Below, in pieces: positions 27,290 to 36,532 of a stretch of 64,000 nt of DNA; positions within the stretch are counted from its first letter, which is position 1; each line of letters begins with the position of its first letter. The stretch lies in the NCBI GenBank assembly GCA_934364795.1, contig CAKRMK010000004.1:62001-126000 (forward strand). Reading direction: 5' to 3'. The notes below the pieces were generated by a model. It saw only the letters and a list, made by a program, of their open reading frames with translations, made no database searches and was not told where the DNA came from. The translations under genes and the position numbers were made by a program. This DNA comes from an uncultured Blautia sp. (lineage in GTDB: Bacteria; Bacillota; Clostridia; Lachnospirales; Lachnospiraceae).

Positions 27290-28657
27290 ATGGAAAAAGA
27301 CATGACCAAGGGCAGACCCCTGCCCGTAATTCTGAAATTTATTCTCCCTCTTGTTATCGGAAATATTTTTCAGCAGCTATATAATATGGCAGACACTATT
27401 ATTGTAGGACGTTATGTAGGTTCTGACGCACTGGCTGCAGTTGGTTCTACCGGAACGATCATATTCCTTATTGTGGGCTTTGCACAGGGAATTACCGCCG
27501 GTTTTGCTGTACTTACGTCCCAGCGTTTTGGTGCAAAAGATACAGAAGGTGTAAAAATCAGTGTTGCCAACGGAATCCTTCTGTCACTTATTTTTTCGGT
27601 GCTGCTTAGCTCTTCAAGCATGTTAAGCATGCGTACTTTGCTGAAACTGATGAACACACCACAGAACATCTTTCAGGATGCCTATACTTATATTATGATC
27701 ATCAGCGCCGGAATCATTGCAACCATTTTTTATAATCTGCTTTCCTCCTACCTGCGTGCAGTCGGAAACAGCAAGATTCCGCTGGTTTTCCTTGTATTTT
27801 CCGCAGCACTGAACGTGGTTCTGGACCTTGTGCTTATTATAAATTTCAAAATGGGTGTGGCAGGAGCAGCCTATGCCACTGTCTTTTCCCAGGGAATTTC
27901 TGCGATTCTGTGTCTTATTTATATTTTTGTACGTATGCCTGATCTAGCACCAAATAAAAGACACTGGAAGCTTCACGGAAGAGAAAGCCGCCATCAGCTT
28001 GCCATGGGAATTCCTATGGCCCTTCAGTTCGCCATTACTGCTTCCGGTACCATGATCATGCAAGCTGCCATCAACCTGTTTGGCTCTGACGCTGTGGCTT
28101 CCTTTACAGCTGCCAGCAAACTGCAGAACCTGGTCACACAGGGAATGATCGCAATGGGACAGACAATGGCCGCTTACAGCGGACAGAACTTTGGAAAAGG
28201 TGACATTGGCCGTATCCGCCAGGGTGTAAAGGCAGCGCTTCAGGTTTCTGTTATCTACGCACTTGCAGCTGCAGTTCTTGTGTGCACATTACTAAAACCT
28301 GCACTGGGACTGTTTTTCACCGGAGATGTGGATATGAACAGCATGCTTCCCTGGGCCAAAACTTATGTTTATATGAGTGCGGTCTTTTATATTCCCCTTG
28401 GAACCATCTTCATTTTCCGAAATACCATGCAGGGCTGTGGCTATGGTTTCCTTCCTATGATGGGCGGTGTATCCGAGCTTCTGGCACGACTTGTGGTGGC
28501 ACTTATTTCCATGGCACTGGTAAGCTATCCCCTTGCATGCTTCTGTGATCCGGCAGCCTGGGTTGCAGCTGCAGTTTTCACCGGTGTTTCTTATCTTTTC
28601 GTTATGAAAGATATCCGAAGGAAATACGAGAATCCAAAAACTTCATCCGTTTCCTGA
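27290..28657 (+). CDS. MATE family efflux transporter
   Basis: About 455 residues, twelve helices, with the family N-terminus MEKDMTKGRPLPVILKFILP and NIFQQLYNMADTIIVGRYVG. The second lobe opens with LAMGIPMALQF, and AYSGQNFGKGDIGRIRQGV follows. ATG at 27290 is preferred: AAAGGAAAGGG precedes it, and the upstream frame from 27185 covers promoter-like AT-rich DNA. The only plus-strand MATE gene here, transcribed away from the microcompartment operon. No regulator adjoins it. Confidence 0.9.
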   Translation: MEKDMTKGRPLPVILKFILPLVIGNIFQQLYNMADTIIVGRYVGSDALAAVGSTGTIIFLIVGFAQGITAGFAVLTSQRFGAKDTEGVKISVANGILLSLIFSVLLSSSSMLSMRTLLKLMNTPQNIFQDAYTYIMIISAGIIATIFYNLLSSYLRAVGNSKIPLVFLVFSAALNVVLDLVLIINFKMGVAGAAYATVFSQGISAILCLIYIFVRMPDLAPNKRHWKLHGRESRHQLAMGIPMALQFAITASGTMIMQAAINLFGSDAVASFTAASKLQNLVTQGMIAMGQTMAAYSGQNFGKGDIGRIRQGVKAALQVSVIYALAAAVLVCTLLKPALGLFFTGDVDMNSMLPWAKTYVYMSAVFYIPLGTIFIFRNTMQGCGYGFLPMMGGVSELLARLVVALISMALVSYPLACFCDPAAWVAAAVFTGVSYLFVMKDIRRKYENPKTSSVS

Positions 28658-28666
28658 ATATAACCT

Positions 28667-29584
28667 TTAGTTTTCCAGTGAGAAAATATATTCCAGAGGA
28701 AGCAGATGCACTTCTGCATAAATTTTATTTTTACTTTCTTCGCCAGCTTTTCTGTCAGTTTCCAGTGCAGGAACTTTGATAGAAAAAGCTGGCTGTTTTT
28801 TTGCCTGAATATAAAATTGCTCGATTGTACCCATACCCCGGAACTTCTGCCTTACCGGTGCCTGCTCTCTTTCCAGGTGATAGGTTGAAGTTTTCTGCAT
28901 ATGTCGTGCAAGGCGGTATGATTTTGGCAGGCCTCCAAGCCCCTGTTCACTGTGATAATAAATGATTTCTCTTCCTGACTGGCCAAAGGATAAAAGACCC
29001 CGTCCTCCATATTCCTGAATAATCCGGATCAGTGCCTTTGTCTCATTTTCACTTGCAGGCTCTTCCCCCATACGGGAGCGTACATAATGAGAAGTGGGAA
29101 AATTATGGGTAATATCCATTCCTCTGGCATTGTATCCAAAATCTGCAGGCTTTATGCTTTGCATCCGAAGCATCTGGCGAAAAACTGGATTTCGAATACT
29201 TCCAAATCCTCTTTGGCTGATTTCATAACCATCCGGATTTCCAAGAGGAATCAGACATATCCGAATTTTGTCCAGCAATTTTTTTACTTCATAAAACTCT
29301 TCCAGCTGCCATCCGCATTCATATGCCCTGCAATATTCTTCTCCCATCTGAGTTAAAAGTCCCGGAAGCAGATTGCCGGTTCCATCAAGTCCTGATACGC
29401 AAAACACCGCTGTCTCCCCGTTTCCGATTTCCAGCATGGGAATCATTCTGTCATCATGGCTTTTTCCAATTACCCGAAACTGGCAGAACCCTGTATAGCG
29501 CTGCGCCAGCTCCCAAAGAGTATAATAGATTTTTTCGTATGTAATGTCCTCCTCTGTCTTTTTTAATGCACTTTTTGCTTCCAT
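28667..29584 (-). CDS. M14 carboxypeptidase-like protein lacking catalytic residues
   Basis: About 305 residues with the M14 zinc carboxypeptidase layout: CLIPLGNPDGYE matches the family PMxNPDG strand and YNARGMDITHNFP matches the N-x-x-G-x-D-x-N-R-N-F loop. But the HxxE zinc motif is replaced by VSGLDGTG, the R of NRNF by H, the third zinc ligand by FGQSG and the catalytic glutamate segment by FSIKVPAL. If the alignment is right it cannot be a working peptidase and may bind cell-wall peptides. ATG at 29584 follows AGGAGG by 7 nt and replaces the longer start at 29641. No signal peptide is seen. Confidence 0.6.
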   Translation of the reverse strand: MEAKSALKKTEEDITYEKIYYTLWELAQRYTGFCQFRVIGKSHDDRMIPMLEIGNGETAVFCVSGLDGTGNLLPGLLTQMGEEYCRAYECGWQLEEFYEVKKLLDKIRICLIPLGNPDGYEISQRGFGSIRNPVFRQMLRMQSIKPADFGYNARGMDITHNFPTSHYVRSRMGEEPASENETKALIRIIQEYGGRGLLSFGQSGREIIYYHSEQGLGGLPKSYRLARHMQKTSTYHLEREQAPVRQKFRGMGTIEQFYIQAKKQPAFSIKVPALETDRKAGEESKNKIYAEVHLLPLEYIFSLEN

Positions 29585-29595
29585 TTTCCGTCCTC

Positions 29596-29698
29596 CTGAC
29601 AGAGCTTGTCCAGATTTAAGTTTTCCAGAGCGTGCCATCAAAAGGCTTTCTGCAAGATGTGCGTCTCAATTTGTGGGGCGTGCTCTAGGCTCTGTCAG
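29596..29698. repeat. Shortened fold-back element nested in a 10-bp inverted repeat
   Basis: Outer arms CTGACAGAGC (29596-29605) and GCTCTGTCAG (29689-29698) enclose a family A copy of about 63 bp (29626-29688) that keeps CAGAGCGTG, GGCTTTCTGCAAGATGTGCGT and a final CTCTAG but lacks the middle and right arm. It lies immediately upstream of the M14-like gene. Confidence 0.65.
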
Positions 29699-29712
29699 TA
29701 CCATTATATGCA

Positions 29713-29740
29713 AAGAGACAGGTCAAAAGACCTGCCTCTT
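29713..29740. terminator. Terminator hairpin after the surface protein gene
   Basis: AAGAGACAGGTC-AAAA-GACCTGCCTCTT, a 12-bp stem with one mismatch, 22 bp downstream of the surface protein stop on the minus strand. Confidence 0.7.
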
Positions 29741-29762
29741 ACGTAAATTTATTCTTTTATCA

Positions 29763-32198
29763 TTACTGCTCTTCTTTTTTTCTTCTTCTGATCAGTACAT
29801 AACCACCAGCCACAAGAGAAAGGCTTGCAAGCATCATCATAGTTGCAATTGGTGAATTATCTGCTGTTCTGGCATTTGTTGCAGCTGTGGAACCGGTATC
29901 TGTTCCATTATTATCATGATTTTCCGGATCATCCAGTCCATCGGAGCCATCATCGCCACTGTCGTCATAACCGGAACCGCCACTTCCGCCTCCACTGTAG
30001 CTTCCGTTTGGATCAGTTCCTGTAGGAGCAACTGTACCAGTTGGCGTTAAAGTAAAGTCAATGGCTTTTGACTTGAACTGATAAGTCATGGATTCCACAA
30101 CACTTGTAGGCTGCCACTGTGTTCCATCATATACATATTTCTGGAAGAAAATGTACATATTAAATGTTGCTGCTCTCTTAATACCGGTCTTATGGCCAAT
30201 CGTACCAATAGACTGTTTCTGGCTCTGGCTGGTAGGATTCTGGTAACTGCTCCAGTAAAGCGGTACCCAGCGAACATCTCCGTAAACCGGATCTGTATTG
30301 TCAGAACCTGCACCTGTTACAGAGAAACTGTATGTCTTGCCAGGATAGAATTCAAGAGGCTCATCAAGACCTGTTACTGTACTCTCATTTACACTAGGTG
30401 TATATGGTGCACGGGTAGTAACTGTTGGGGTAGGTGTTGCGGTTGGCTCTTCTGTTATGGTCGGTTCTGGTATAGCGGTAGGCTCGGGAGTTGCTGTCGG
30501 TGCACTGGTTGCATTTAACGGAAGAACAAGGCTGTTTGTTGCTTCCAGACCGGCTTCGTCTACAGCATAAACAACTACATAATAATCTGTAGTGGAATGC
30601 AGTCCTGTAAGTGTGATTGTTGTAGAGGAAGAGCTGCCCACATTACCAGTCTGAACATGTTTCTTCTTAACTGCATTAAAGGACGGAATCTTCGTTGTCT
30701 GTTTGATCACCCTTACATAATATTTACCGCTCTCTGAAGCGTGGAAAGATAACTGCGCCTCTGTGTCAGAAGTCCAGGAAACACCCTCGCCATTTGCTTT
30801 TACTACTTTTAATGACATGGTAGAAGTAGGAACCGGTGTTGCGGTTGCTGTAGGTCCTGCGGTCGGTGTAGGAGTTGCTGTGGGAGTAGGTGTCGCAGTT
30901 GGCTCTGCCGGCTTGGCAGTATCCTTCATCTTACCATTCTCATCAATTTCATATGTCGAGCTGTCTTCTTTTACGTATTTGATCTGCTGCAGGGCATCTG
31001 CAATTGACAGATATGGAGCATTCGTACTTGGATCATTGGCCACATCAATTACAGCTCTCTGATCTGCCGGATCATTGACACGGAAACGGATATCTGTGCC
31101 AGTCAGCGGGCCTACCACATGGATCATACCATTATTAGCCAGAACAACCGGTCTATCATTGTCAATGTCACCTTCTCTGATAATAACAGTACCGCTTATG
31201 AGAATGTCTCCCTCACTGTAAACGATTGCACCGTCTTCTCTCATATACTGGTTTCCGTCGATAATTCCTCCGGATAAAACAACGGTTCCACCAATATTTC
31301 GAATTACGGTTCCAATGATTTCACAGTCAATACCATTCTGATTACCGGTAAGAGTTACCTTATCATTCAGGCCGAAATAGCTGTCTGTCTCTACCAGAAT
31401 GGTAGAACCAGTTGAAAACTGTGTGGAGGTTGCGTCAACTGTAAGTCCATATTCTGTAGAGGTTGTAGGATCTGTTCCCTTGGCAAACTGAAGGACGCTG
31501 CCACCAGTTACCTTAAACATATCCCCGGTAAATCCCTCTGCGCGTTTGATAATGGTATTCTCTGCTCCTGCTGCGATGGAAATGTTTTTCTTACCATCAA
31601 TAGTAACGGTCTGGGAAAGTTCAAGAGTACCGGTAATAATAATCTGTGTGATCGGTGCTTCAGAGGATGACGGATCTTCTACTGCCGGTGCTGCTGCAAT
31701 TGCTTCTTCCAGAGTATTAAATGGATTATCATTTCCTTTAATGTAGATCTGACCGGTAGAAGCTTCCTGTGTCTGAACTGCGGTTTCAGAAGCTGCCTGA
31801 TCCTGCTCGTCCACTTCTCCATCTCCGAAAATCTCAATATCATCATCTGCTGTCTGAGCCGGAGCTTCTGCTGCCGGAGTCTCCTGGGCATCTGACTCCT
31901 GTGTATCCCCTGTAGTATCTGCAGGAGCAACCGGTTCTATAGAATCCTGTGTATCCCCTGTAGTATTATCAGCAGAAGTATCTGTACTGTCCGTAGTATC
32001 TGTATTATCTGCTTCTGGTGCTGCCTCATCTGCTGCTGGTGCCTGGGCTGCCGGATCCTCCTCTGCCAGGGCTGCTGCAACAGTGTCATCATCTATTATC
32101 ACTGCCTGGGCATCTGCCTCTCCAAAGACAGCTGCCGGAGCCATTCCTACTGCAATGGTACCTGCCATCAGCAATGCTAAAAGTTGCTTTTTTTTCAT
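29763..32198 (-). CDS. Large cell-surface protein with beta-helix-like region, Pro-Thr linkers and C-terminal membrane anchor
   Basis: An 811-residue secreted protein. Residues 1-26 form a signal peptide (KKKQLLALLMAGTIAVG). An acidic, low-complexity stretch rich in D, T, A and E runs to about 150 with a duplicated TTGDTQ unit. Residues 155-400 are beta-rich with short I/V-G repeats like right-handed beta-helix proteins. Two Pro-Thr-Ala linkers (around 430-465 and 570-595) flank a fibronectin-III-like domain. The tail has ARTADNSPI, a membrane helix and RRRKKEEQ: a wall or membrane anchor without a standard LPxTG. Role unknown; adhesion or matrix binding is a guess. It is monocistronic. Confidence 0.8.
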   Translation of the reverse strand: MKKKQLLALLMAGTIAVGMAPAAVFGEADAQAVIIDDDTVAAALAEEDPAAQAPAADEAAPEADNTDTTDSTDTSADNTTGDTQDSIEPVAPADTTGDTQESDAQETPAAEAPAQTADDDIEIFGDGEVDEQDQAASETAVQTQEASTGQIYIKGNDNPFNTLEEAIAAAPAVEDPSSSEAPITQIIITGTLELSQTVTIDGKKNISIAAGAENTIIKRAEGFTGDMFKVTGGSVLQFAKGTDPTTSTEYGLTVDATSTQFSTGSTILVETDSYFGLNDKVTLTGNQNGIDCEIIGTVIRNIGGTVVLSGGIIDGNQYMREDGAIVYSEGDILISGTVIIREGDIDNDRPVVLANNGMIHVVGPLTGTDIRFRVNDPADQRAVIDVANDPSTNAPYLSIADALQQIKYVKEDSSTYEIDENGKMKDTAKPAEPTATPTPTATPTPTAGPTATATPVPTSTMSLKVVKANGEGVSWTSDTEAQLSFHASESGKYYVRVIKQTTKIPSFNAVKKKHVQTGNVGSSSSTTITLTGLHSTTDYYVVVYAVDEAGLEATNSLVLPLNATSAPTATPEPTAIPEPTITEEPTATPTPTVTTRAPYTPSVNESTVTGLDEPLEFYPGKTYSFSVTGAGSDNTDPVYGDVRWVPLYWSSYQNPTSQSQKQSIGTIGHKTGIKRAATFNMYIFFQKYVYDGTQWQPTSVVESMTYQFKSKAIDFTLTPTGTVAPTGTDPNGSYSGGGSGGSGYDDSGDDGSDGLDDPENHDNNGTDTGSTAATNARTADNSPIATMMMLASLSLVAGGYVLIRRRKKEEQ

Positions 32199-32286
32199 CG
32201 TTATAAAGTCCTCCTTACAATGAGTCCCCCGTATTAAATATTAACATCAGAGTCTACTATAACACATTCCATTAAAAAAATCAAAC

Positions 32287-33537
32287 TCAAGGACGAATCT
32301 GCCCGCTTCCGTAAATGATATATTTTGTGGAAGTAAGTGCCAGAAGTCCCATAGGTCCTCTTGCATGAAGCTTCTGTGTGCTGATTCCGATTTCTGCTCC
32401 AAAACCAAATTCAAAGCCGTCTGTAAATCTGGTAGATGCATTTACATAAACAGCAGCAGCATCTACTTCATCCAGGAATTTCTGTGCATGTGTATAATCA
32501 TTGGTAATGATTGCTTCTGAATGTCCTGTATTGTATTTATTAATATGGTCAATTGCCTCTTCTACTGAATCAACAACTTTAATAGAGAGGATATAGTCCA
32601 GATATTCTGTTCCCCAGTCATCTTCTGTGGCAGCAACAGCATCTGGAATGAGAGCTTTTCCTCTGGAGTCAGCCCGCATTTCTACATTCTTTTCTCTAAG
32701 GCGCTGTGCAAGTACAGGCAAAAAGGCTTCCTTCACCTTTTCATGAACCAGCAGAGATTCGCAGGCATTACATACTCCCACTCTCTGGGTCTTTGCATTC
32801 ATTACGATATCTGCTGCCATCTTAAGATCAGCTGTCTCATCTACATAGATATGGCAGTTACCGGTTCCGGTTTCGATTACCGGAATGGTACTGTTATTAA
32901 CTACTGCCTTGATCAGCCCCCTGCCACCCCGGGGAATGAGAACATCCACATATTCATTCATTTTCATAAATTCAGATGCAGTTTCCCGGGAAGTATCTGC
33001 AATAAGCAGAATCGCATCCGGTGTAATTCCATTTTCCTCCAGAGTCCTGCGGATACAGTCTACAATCGCTGTATTAGAATGGATTGCATCACTTCCGCCC
33101 TTTAAAATAACCGCATTTCCAGTCTTAAAACAAAGAGCAAAGGCATCTGCTGTTACATTTGGCCTGGCTTCATAAATAATTCCGATTACGCCCAAAGGCA
33201 CCCTTTTCTGACCGATCAAAAGTCCGTTGGGGCGTTTCTTCATTCCGGTCACTTCCCCAATGGGGTCTTCAAGAGCCGCCACCTGGCGAAGTCCCTCTGC
33301 CATTCCCTGGATTCTGTCACCATTAAGCATCAGGCGATCCACAAGACCTTCTGGCATCTGGTTCTTCCTGCCATTTTCCACATCAATGGCATTGGCTGCA
33401 AGAAGTTCGCTGGAATGTTCTACAAGGCTGTCAGCCACTGCCTCCAGAATCTGATTTTTCCTGGCTGTGTCAAGGTTCCGGAGAACTACTTCAGCTTCTT
33501 TCGCATGTTTTCCAAGAGTTTCAAGCATTTCATTCAT
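32287..33537 (-). CDS. proA: Glutamate-5-semialdehyde dehydrogenase (gamma-glutamyl phosphate reductase)
   Basis: A 416-residue aldehyde dehydrogenase-superfamily enzyme. Clear family segments are [33 protein letters not shown] and the catalytic cysteine in [17 protein letters not shown]; the C-terminus has [21 protein letters not shown]. It reduces gamma-glutamyl phosphate with NADPH, the second step of proline synthesis. Its ATG follows the TAA of the folate cyclo-ligase gene with no gap. It is the last gene of the proB operon. Confidence 0.97.
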   Translation of the reverse strand: MNEMLETLGKHAKEAEVVLRNLDTARKNQILEAVADSLVEHSSELLAANAIDVENGRKNQMPEGLVDRLMLNGDRIQGMAEGLRQVAALEDPIGEVTGMKKRPNGLLIGQKRVPLGVIGIIYEARPNVTADAFALCFKTGNAVILKGGSDAIHSNTAIVDCIRRTLEENGITPDAILLIADTSRETASEFMKMNEYVDVLIPRGGRGLIKAVVNNSTIPVIETGTGNCHIYVDETADLKMAADIVMNAKTQRVGVCNACESLLVHEKVKEAFLPVLAQRLREKNVEMRADSRGKALIPDAVAATEDDWGTEYLDYILSIKVVDSVEEAIDHINKYNTGHSEAIITNDYTHAQKFLDEVDAAAVYVNASTRFTDGFEFGFGAEIGISTQKLHARGPMGLLALTSTKYIIYGSGQIRP

Positions 33538-34101
33538 TTATTCGTCCCCCTCCAGTAAAAAGGTGTCACTCTCTGTCACTATAATCTGCGGGCAGATGTC
33601 TGTAGGCTCTGTGGGAACCTTATCCATAATCTGAAAATCAAAAGCGACTGCCACCCGCAGGATATCAGGATGTTTTTCCAGAAAGCGGTCATAAAAGCCT
33701 CCGCCATATCCCACCCTGTGATTGTCTCTGTCAAATGCAACGCCAGGCATGATCATCAGTGCATTCTCCCAGCTGACTGTATCACCGCGCACAGGCTCCG
33801 GAATCCCGAAATATCCCGGCTCCAGCTGTCCAAAATCTGTAAAGTGGTAAAATATCATGTCCTTTCCCACAACTTTTGGAACTGCCACTTCCTTACCGGT
33901 CTTCCATGCTTCTTCAATAAGAAAACGGGTCATAACCTCATGGTTATAATCTGCATAGGCCATGATCCTCTTCGCCTGGATAAATTCCGGAAGCTGTGTC
34001 AGCCTGTGTGTAAGTTCAATACTTAATTCCCGGATCTGCTGATCTGTATACTGCTTCCTGGCTGTAAAAATCTTTTTCCTAATGGCTCTTTTTTCTTCCA
34101 T
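33538..34101 (-). CDS. 5-formyltetrahydrofolate cyclo-ligase
   Basis: About 187 residues. The ATP-grasping segment IMPGVAFDRDNHRVGYGGGFYDRFLE near residues 128-152 is the family signature. It converts 5-formyl-THF to 5,10-methenyl-THF with ATP. ATG at 34101, 6 nt after GGAG, is better than TTG at 34113. It overlaps the DUF896 gene by 23 bp. Its place between the proline genes is a Lachnospiraceae-type arrangement with no known pathway link. Confidence 0.93.
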   Translation of the reverse strand: MEEKRAIRKKIFTARKQYTDQQIRELSIELTHRLTQLPEFIQAKRIMAYADYNHEVMTRFLIEEAWKTGKEVAVPKVVGKDMIFYHFTDFGQLEPGYFGIPEPVRGDTVSWENALMIMPGVAFDRDNHRVGYGGGFYDRFLEKHPDILRVAVAFDFQIMDKVPTEPTDICPQIIVTESDTFLLEGDE

Positions 34102-34300
34102 ATCTTTCTCCAAGATTAACGATTGTGCCGTCTGGTTCTTTCACATCAATATTATCAAGCTGGTTACGCAGGTTCAGCTTAATTGTGGCAATGTATTCCC
34201 TGCGGAGCAGTGCCTGCTCCTCTTTCTCTTTTTCTGTAAGGCCTTCACTTTTGGCTTTATGATGTAATTCATTAATTCTGGCAATTTTACTGCTGTCCAT
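34079..34300 (-). CDS. DUF896 (YnzC-like) small protein
   Basis: A 73-residue helical protein: IARINELHHKAKSEGLTEKEKEEQALLRREYIATIKLNLRNQLDNI is the conserved DUF896 helical hairpin, then a short tail (EPDGTIVNLG). Family members are cytoplasmic; Bacillus YnzC is linked to the SOS regulon, but no function is established. ATG at 34300 is 7 nt from AAGGAG, whereas the ATG at 34306 is only 1 nt away. Confidence 0.88.
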   Translation of the reverse strand: MDSSKIARINELHHKAKSEGLTEKEKEEQALLRREYIATIKLNLRNQLDNIDVKEPDGTIVNLGERYGRKKSH

Positions 34301-34356
34301 AATCATACTCCTTCTGTAAATTTCTCTGTAAACTTCACTTGTCCTTTCAGACAGCT

Positions 34357-35214
34357 TTATAATAACTTTTCAATATAATCAATCAGATAAAATTCTTCCT
34401 GTTTCTGTCCTACAAACAAGGTACCACAGGTATCCCCCTCCACAATGCGGTGAATATTATGAAAATCTCCTCCGTTGGCAATAACCATGTCTGCACCTGC
34501 CGCAGTTGCGATTCTGGCCGCAGTAAGTTTTGTTACCATTCCACCGGTACCAACTTTACTGCCAGTGGAGCCTTTCCCCATATTAAGGAGATTTTCATCC
34601 AGGTGTTCTACTGTATCAATAAAACGGGCATCCGGGTTTGTATTGGGATCATCTGTAAACAATCCGTCAATATCTGACATAAGGATCAGAAGATCAGCGC
34701 CTATCAGAGCAGCAACCACTGCTGAAAGGGTATCATTATCTCCAAATTTCTCCAGAGACTGCAGCTCATAGGTGGAAATAGAGTCATTTTCATTTACGAT
34801 AGGAATAACTCCCATAGACAACAGCTCATTAAAGGTGTTTTCTGCATTTTTGCGGTTAGCATTATTGACCATTGTATTTTTGGTCATCAGAATCTGACCT
34901 GCCATCTGGTTATATTCTCCAAAAAGCTTCTGATAAATCATCATCAGTCTGGCCTGTCCTACAGCGGCGCATGCCTGTTTCTGCCGTGGCTGCTGTGGCT
35001 TCTCCTTAAATCCCAGAGCAGCTGCACCAACTGCAATAGCTCCGGAGGATACCAGAACCACATCTTTTCCTTGATTGCGAAGATCTCCAAGCTCTCTTAC
35101 AAGAACCTCCAGCTTCCGAAGATTCAGTCTTCCCGTCTGTGGATGTGTAAGTGAAGAACTTCCTATTTTGATTACAATACGTTTTTTCTCTTTCAGTCTT
35201 TCCCGGTAATTCAT
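34357..35214 (-). CDS. proB: Glutamate 5-kinase (short form, no PUA domain)
   Basis: About 285 residues of amino acid kinase fold: RIVIKIGSSSLT at the start, VSSGAIAVG, IPIVNENDSIST, GDNDTLSAVVAALIGADLLILMSDIDGLF and GTGGMVTKLTAA. It phosphorylates glutamate to gamma-glutamyl phosphate, the committed proline step. The C-terminal PUA domain of the E. coli enzyme is absent, as in many Clostridia. ATG at 35214 is 9 nt from GGAG; TTG at 35223 is adjacent to it and rejected. First gene of the operon with DUF896, folate cyclo-ligase and proA. No T-box leader was recognised upstream. Confidence 0.96.
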   Translation of the reverse strand: MNYRERLKEKKRIVIKIGSSSLTHPQTGRLNLRKLEVLVRELGDLRNQGKDVVLVSSGAIAVGAAALGFKEKPQQPRQKQACAAVGQARLMMIYQKLFGEYNQMAGQILMTKNTMVNNANRKNAENTFNELLSMGVIPIVNENDSISTYELQSLEKFGDNDTLSAVVAALIGADLLILMSDIDGLFTDDPNTNPDARFIDTVEHLDENLLNMGKGSTGSKVGTGGMVTKLTAARIATAAGADMVIANGGDFHNIHRIVEGDTCGTLFVGQKQEEFYLIDYIEKLL

Positions 35215-35375
35215 CTTTTTCAACTCCGTTAATATATTTCAGTTTCTTATCTTACATCATTTTCGCCGGTTCGTCCATGTTTTTTCAAAGGCCTTATAAG
35301 ATTTCAAAAAAATTTCACATTTTATCTTTCAAAGACTTCTTGTAAAAAACTTTCTGCTAACATCTTTATACAAAA

Positions 35376-35415
35376 AAAGAACGCCAAATATATAGATATA
35401 TATCCAGCGTTCTTT
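35376..35415 (-). terminator. Rho-independent terminator after the DUF3048 gene
   Basis: AAAGAACGC and GCGTTCTTT form a 9-bp perfect stem with an AT-rich loop; on the minus strand it is followed by a T run. It separates the DUF3048 gene from the proline operon. Confidence 0.8.
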
Positions 35416-35460
35416 CCCTCTCTAAATAAAAATCACAATATAAATCGGATATTTTCCACC

Positions 35461-36474
35461 TTACTGTAAAGATACAGAATCAACAGAATCATTCAGTACG
35501 ATTTCAACCCACGTCTTGCCTGGATTTAACTGAATCTCCTGATCATTAGAATCATAGTAGTGTGTGGTTCCCCACTGGGAATCTTTTGTCCAGTGAATAT
35601 CAATTGCTTTACCACGGGTAATGTATTTGCCCTCGCCGCCAGACTGTGTATCCACATTCAGGTATCCGTTTGGATCGTATGGCTGATATGCAGAATACTG
35701 AAGAATAATATTCTCGCAGGTAAGCTGCTCTCCGGTAAGCTCGTCTACATGAGGCGCATCAAACTGGAAACGGCTGTATTCCTTCGTGTCTGCATTATAC
35801 TCAAACCATGGATGATTATAAGTAAAGTTGTCAAGCTTAACAACATTTGCAGATACACCATCGTCCAGTGCAATCTCTGTACCTTCCGGAGCAAACTGAT
35901 AATGTCCGGTATAGTCATCCTTGTACTGCTGGCTGTATCCCTTGCTTTCAATTCCAGCCTGAAGATGTGCTGCATCTGTATAAGCATTGTGCGGTGCCAC
36001 ACGGTCTGTGCTTCGGTAATATGCATTTCCCATAGTCAGTCCGTTCAGGTTATCAATCAGGTGCTGATCCAGATACTGAAGGGCATATACAGCCTGTCCG
36101 TAATGTGCATAAATAGCATCAAACTCATTTGCATAGAACAGATAATAATCACGGCAGCTTCTTACAGAACCGATTCTTCCAAGATTATCATAGTCCTCAA
36201 TCAGTGCCATAAGACGGGTGATGCTTCCCTCTACAGGTGCTTCGTAAATAACGCCTGCATTTCCGGTTCCGCTCTGTGGAGCACCATTAATGTCATTTCC
36301 CATCATAACTGCAATCGGGCGTCTCCTGCCGATGCTCTCCGGCACATCCTCTCCGGTAAGATAACTTTTGACCGTAGCTTCTGTACTCTCCTCTGCCTGT
36401 ACTGATACTGCTGATCCTGCGAGTGCACATGAAAGTAACACTCCTGTGAGAAGTTTAAATATTTTTCTCTTCAT
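35461..36474 (-). CDS. DUF3048 (YerB-like) exported protein
   Basis: A 337-residue protein with an N-terminal signal sequence (KIFKLLTGVLLSCALAGSAVSVQA, cleavage near 27). The DUF3048 segments are clear: RRPIAVMMGNDINGAPQSG, YEAPVEGSITRLMALIEDYD, IGSVRSCRDYYLFYANEFDAIYAHYGQAVYA and a C-terminal RGKAIDIHWTKDSQW. YerB of Bacillus is a lipoprotein of unknown role; here the cleavage region lacks an obvious lipobox cysteine (SCALAGS has C at 16). Start follows AAGGAGG. Monocistronic. Confidence 0.85.
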   Translation of the reverse strand: MKRKIFKLLTGVLLSCALAGSAVSVQAEESTEATVKSYLTGEDVPESIGRRRPIAVMMGNDINGAPQSGTGNAGVIYEAPVEGSITRLMALIEDYDNLGRIGSVRSCRDYYLFYANEFDAIYAHYGQAVYALQYLDQHLIDNLNGLTMGNAYYRSTDRVAPHNAYTDAAHLQAGIESKGYSQQYKDDYTGHYQFAPEGTEIALDDGVSANVVKLDNFTYNHPWFEYNADTKEYSRFQFDAPHVDELTGEQLTCENIILQYSAYQPYDPNGYLNVDTQSGGEGKYITRGKAIDIHWTKDSQWGTTHYYDSNDQEIQLNPGKTWVEIVLNDSVDSVSLQ

Positions 36475-36532
36475 GTCTTCTCCTCCTTATGTTTATATTT
36501 AACCTTCTAACTGATAAGAAGCTAAAGGGTTA

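Noticed and set aside
35224-35375. T-box or other leader upstream of proB
   Set aside because: I looked for a specifier loop and the conserved T-box sequence in the proline operon leader and saw none.
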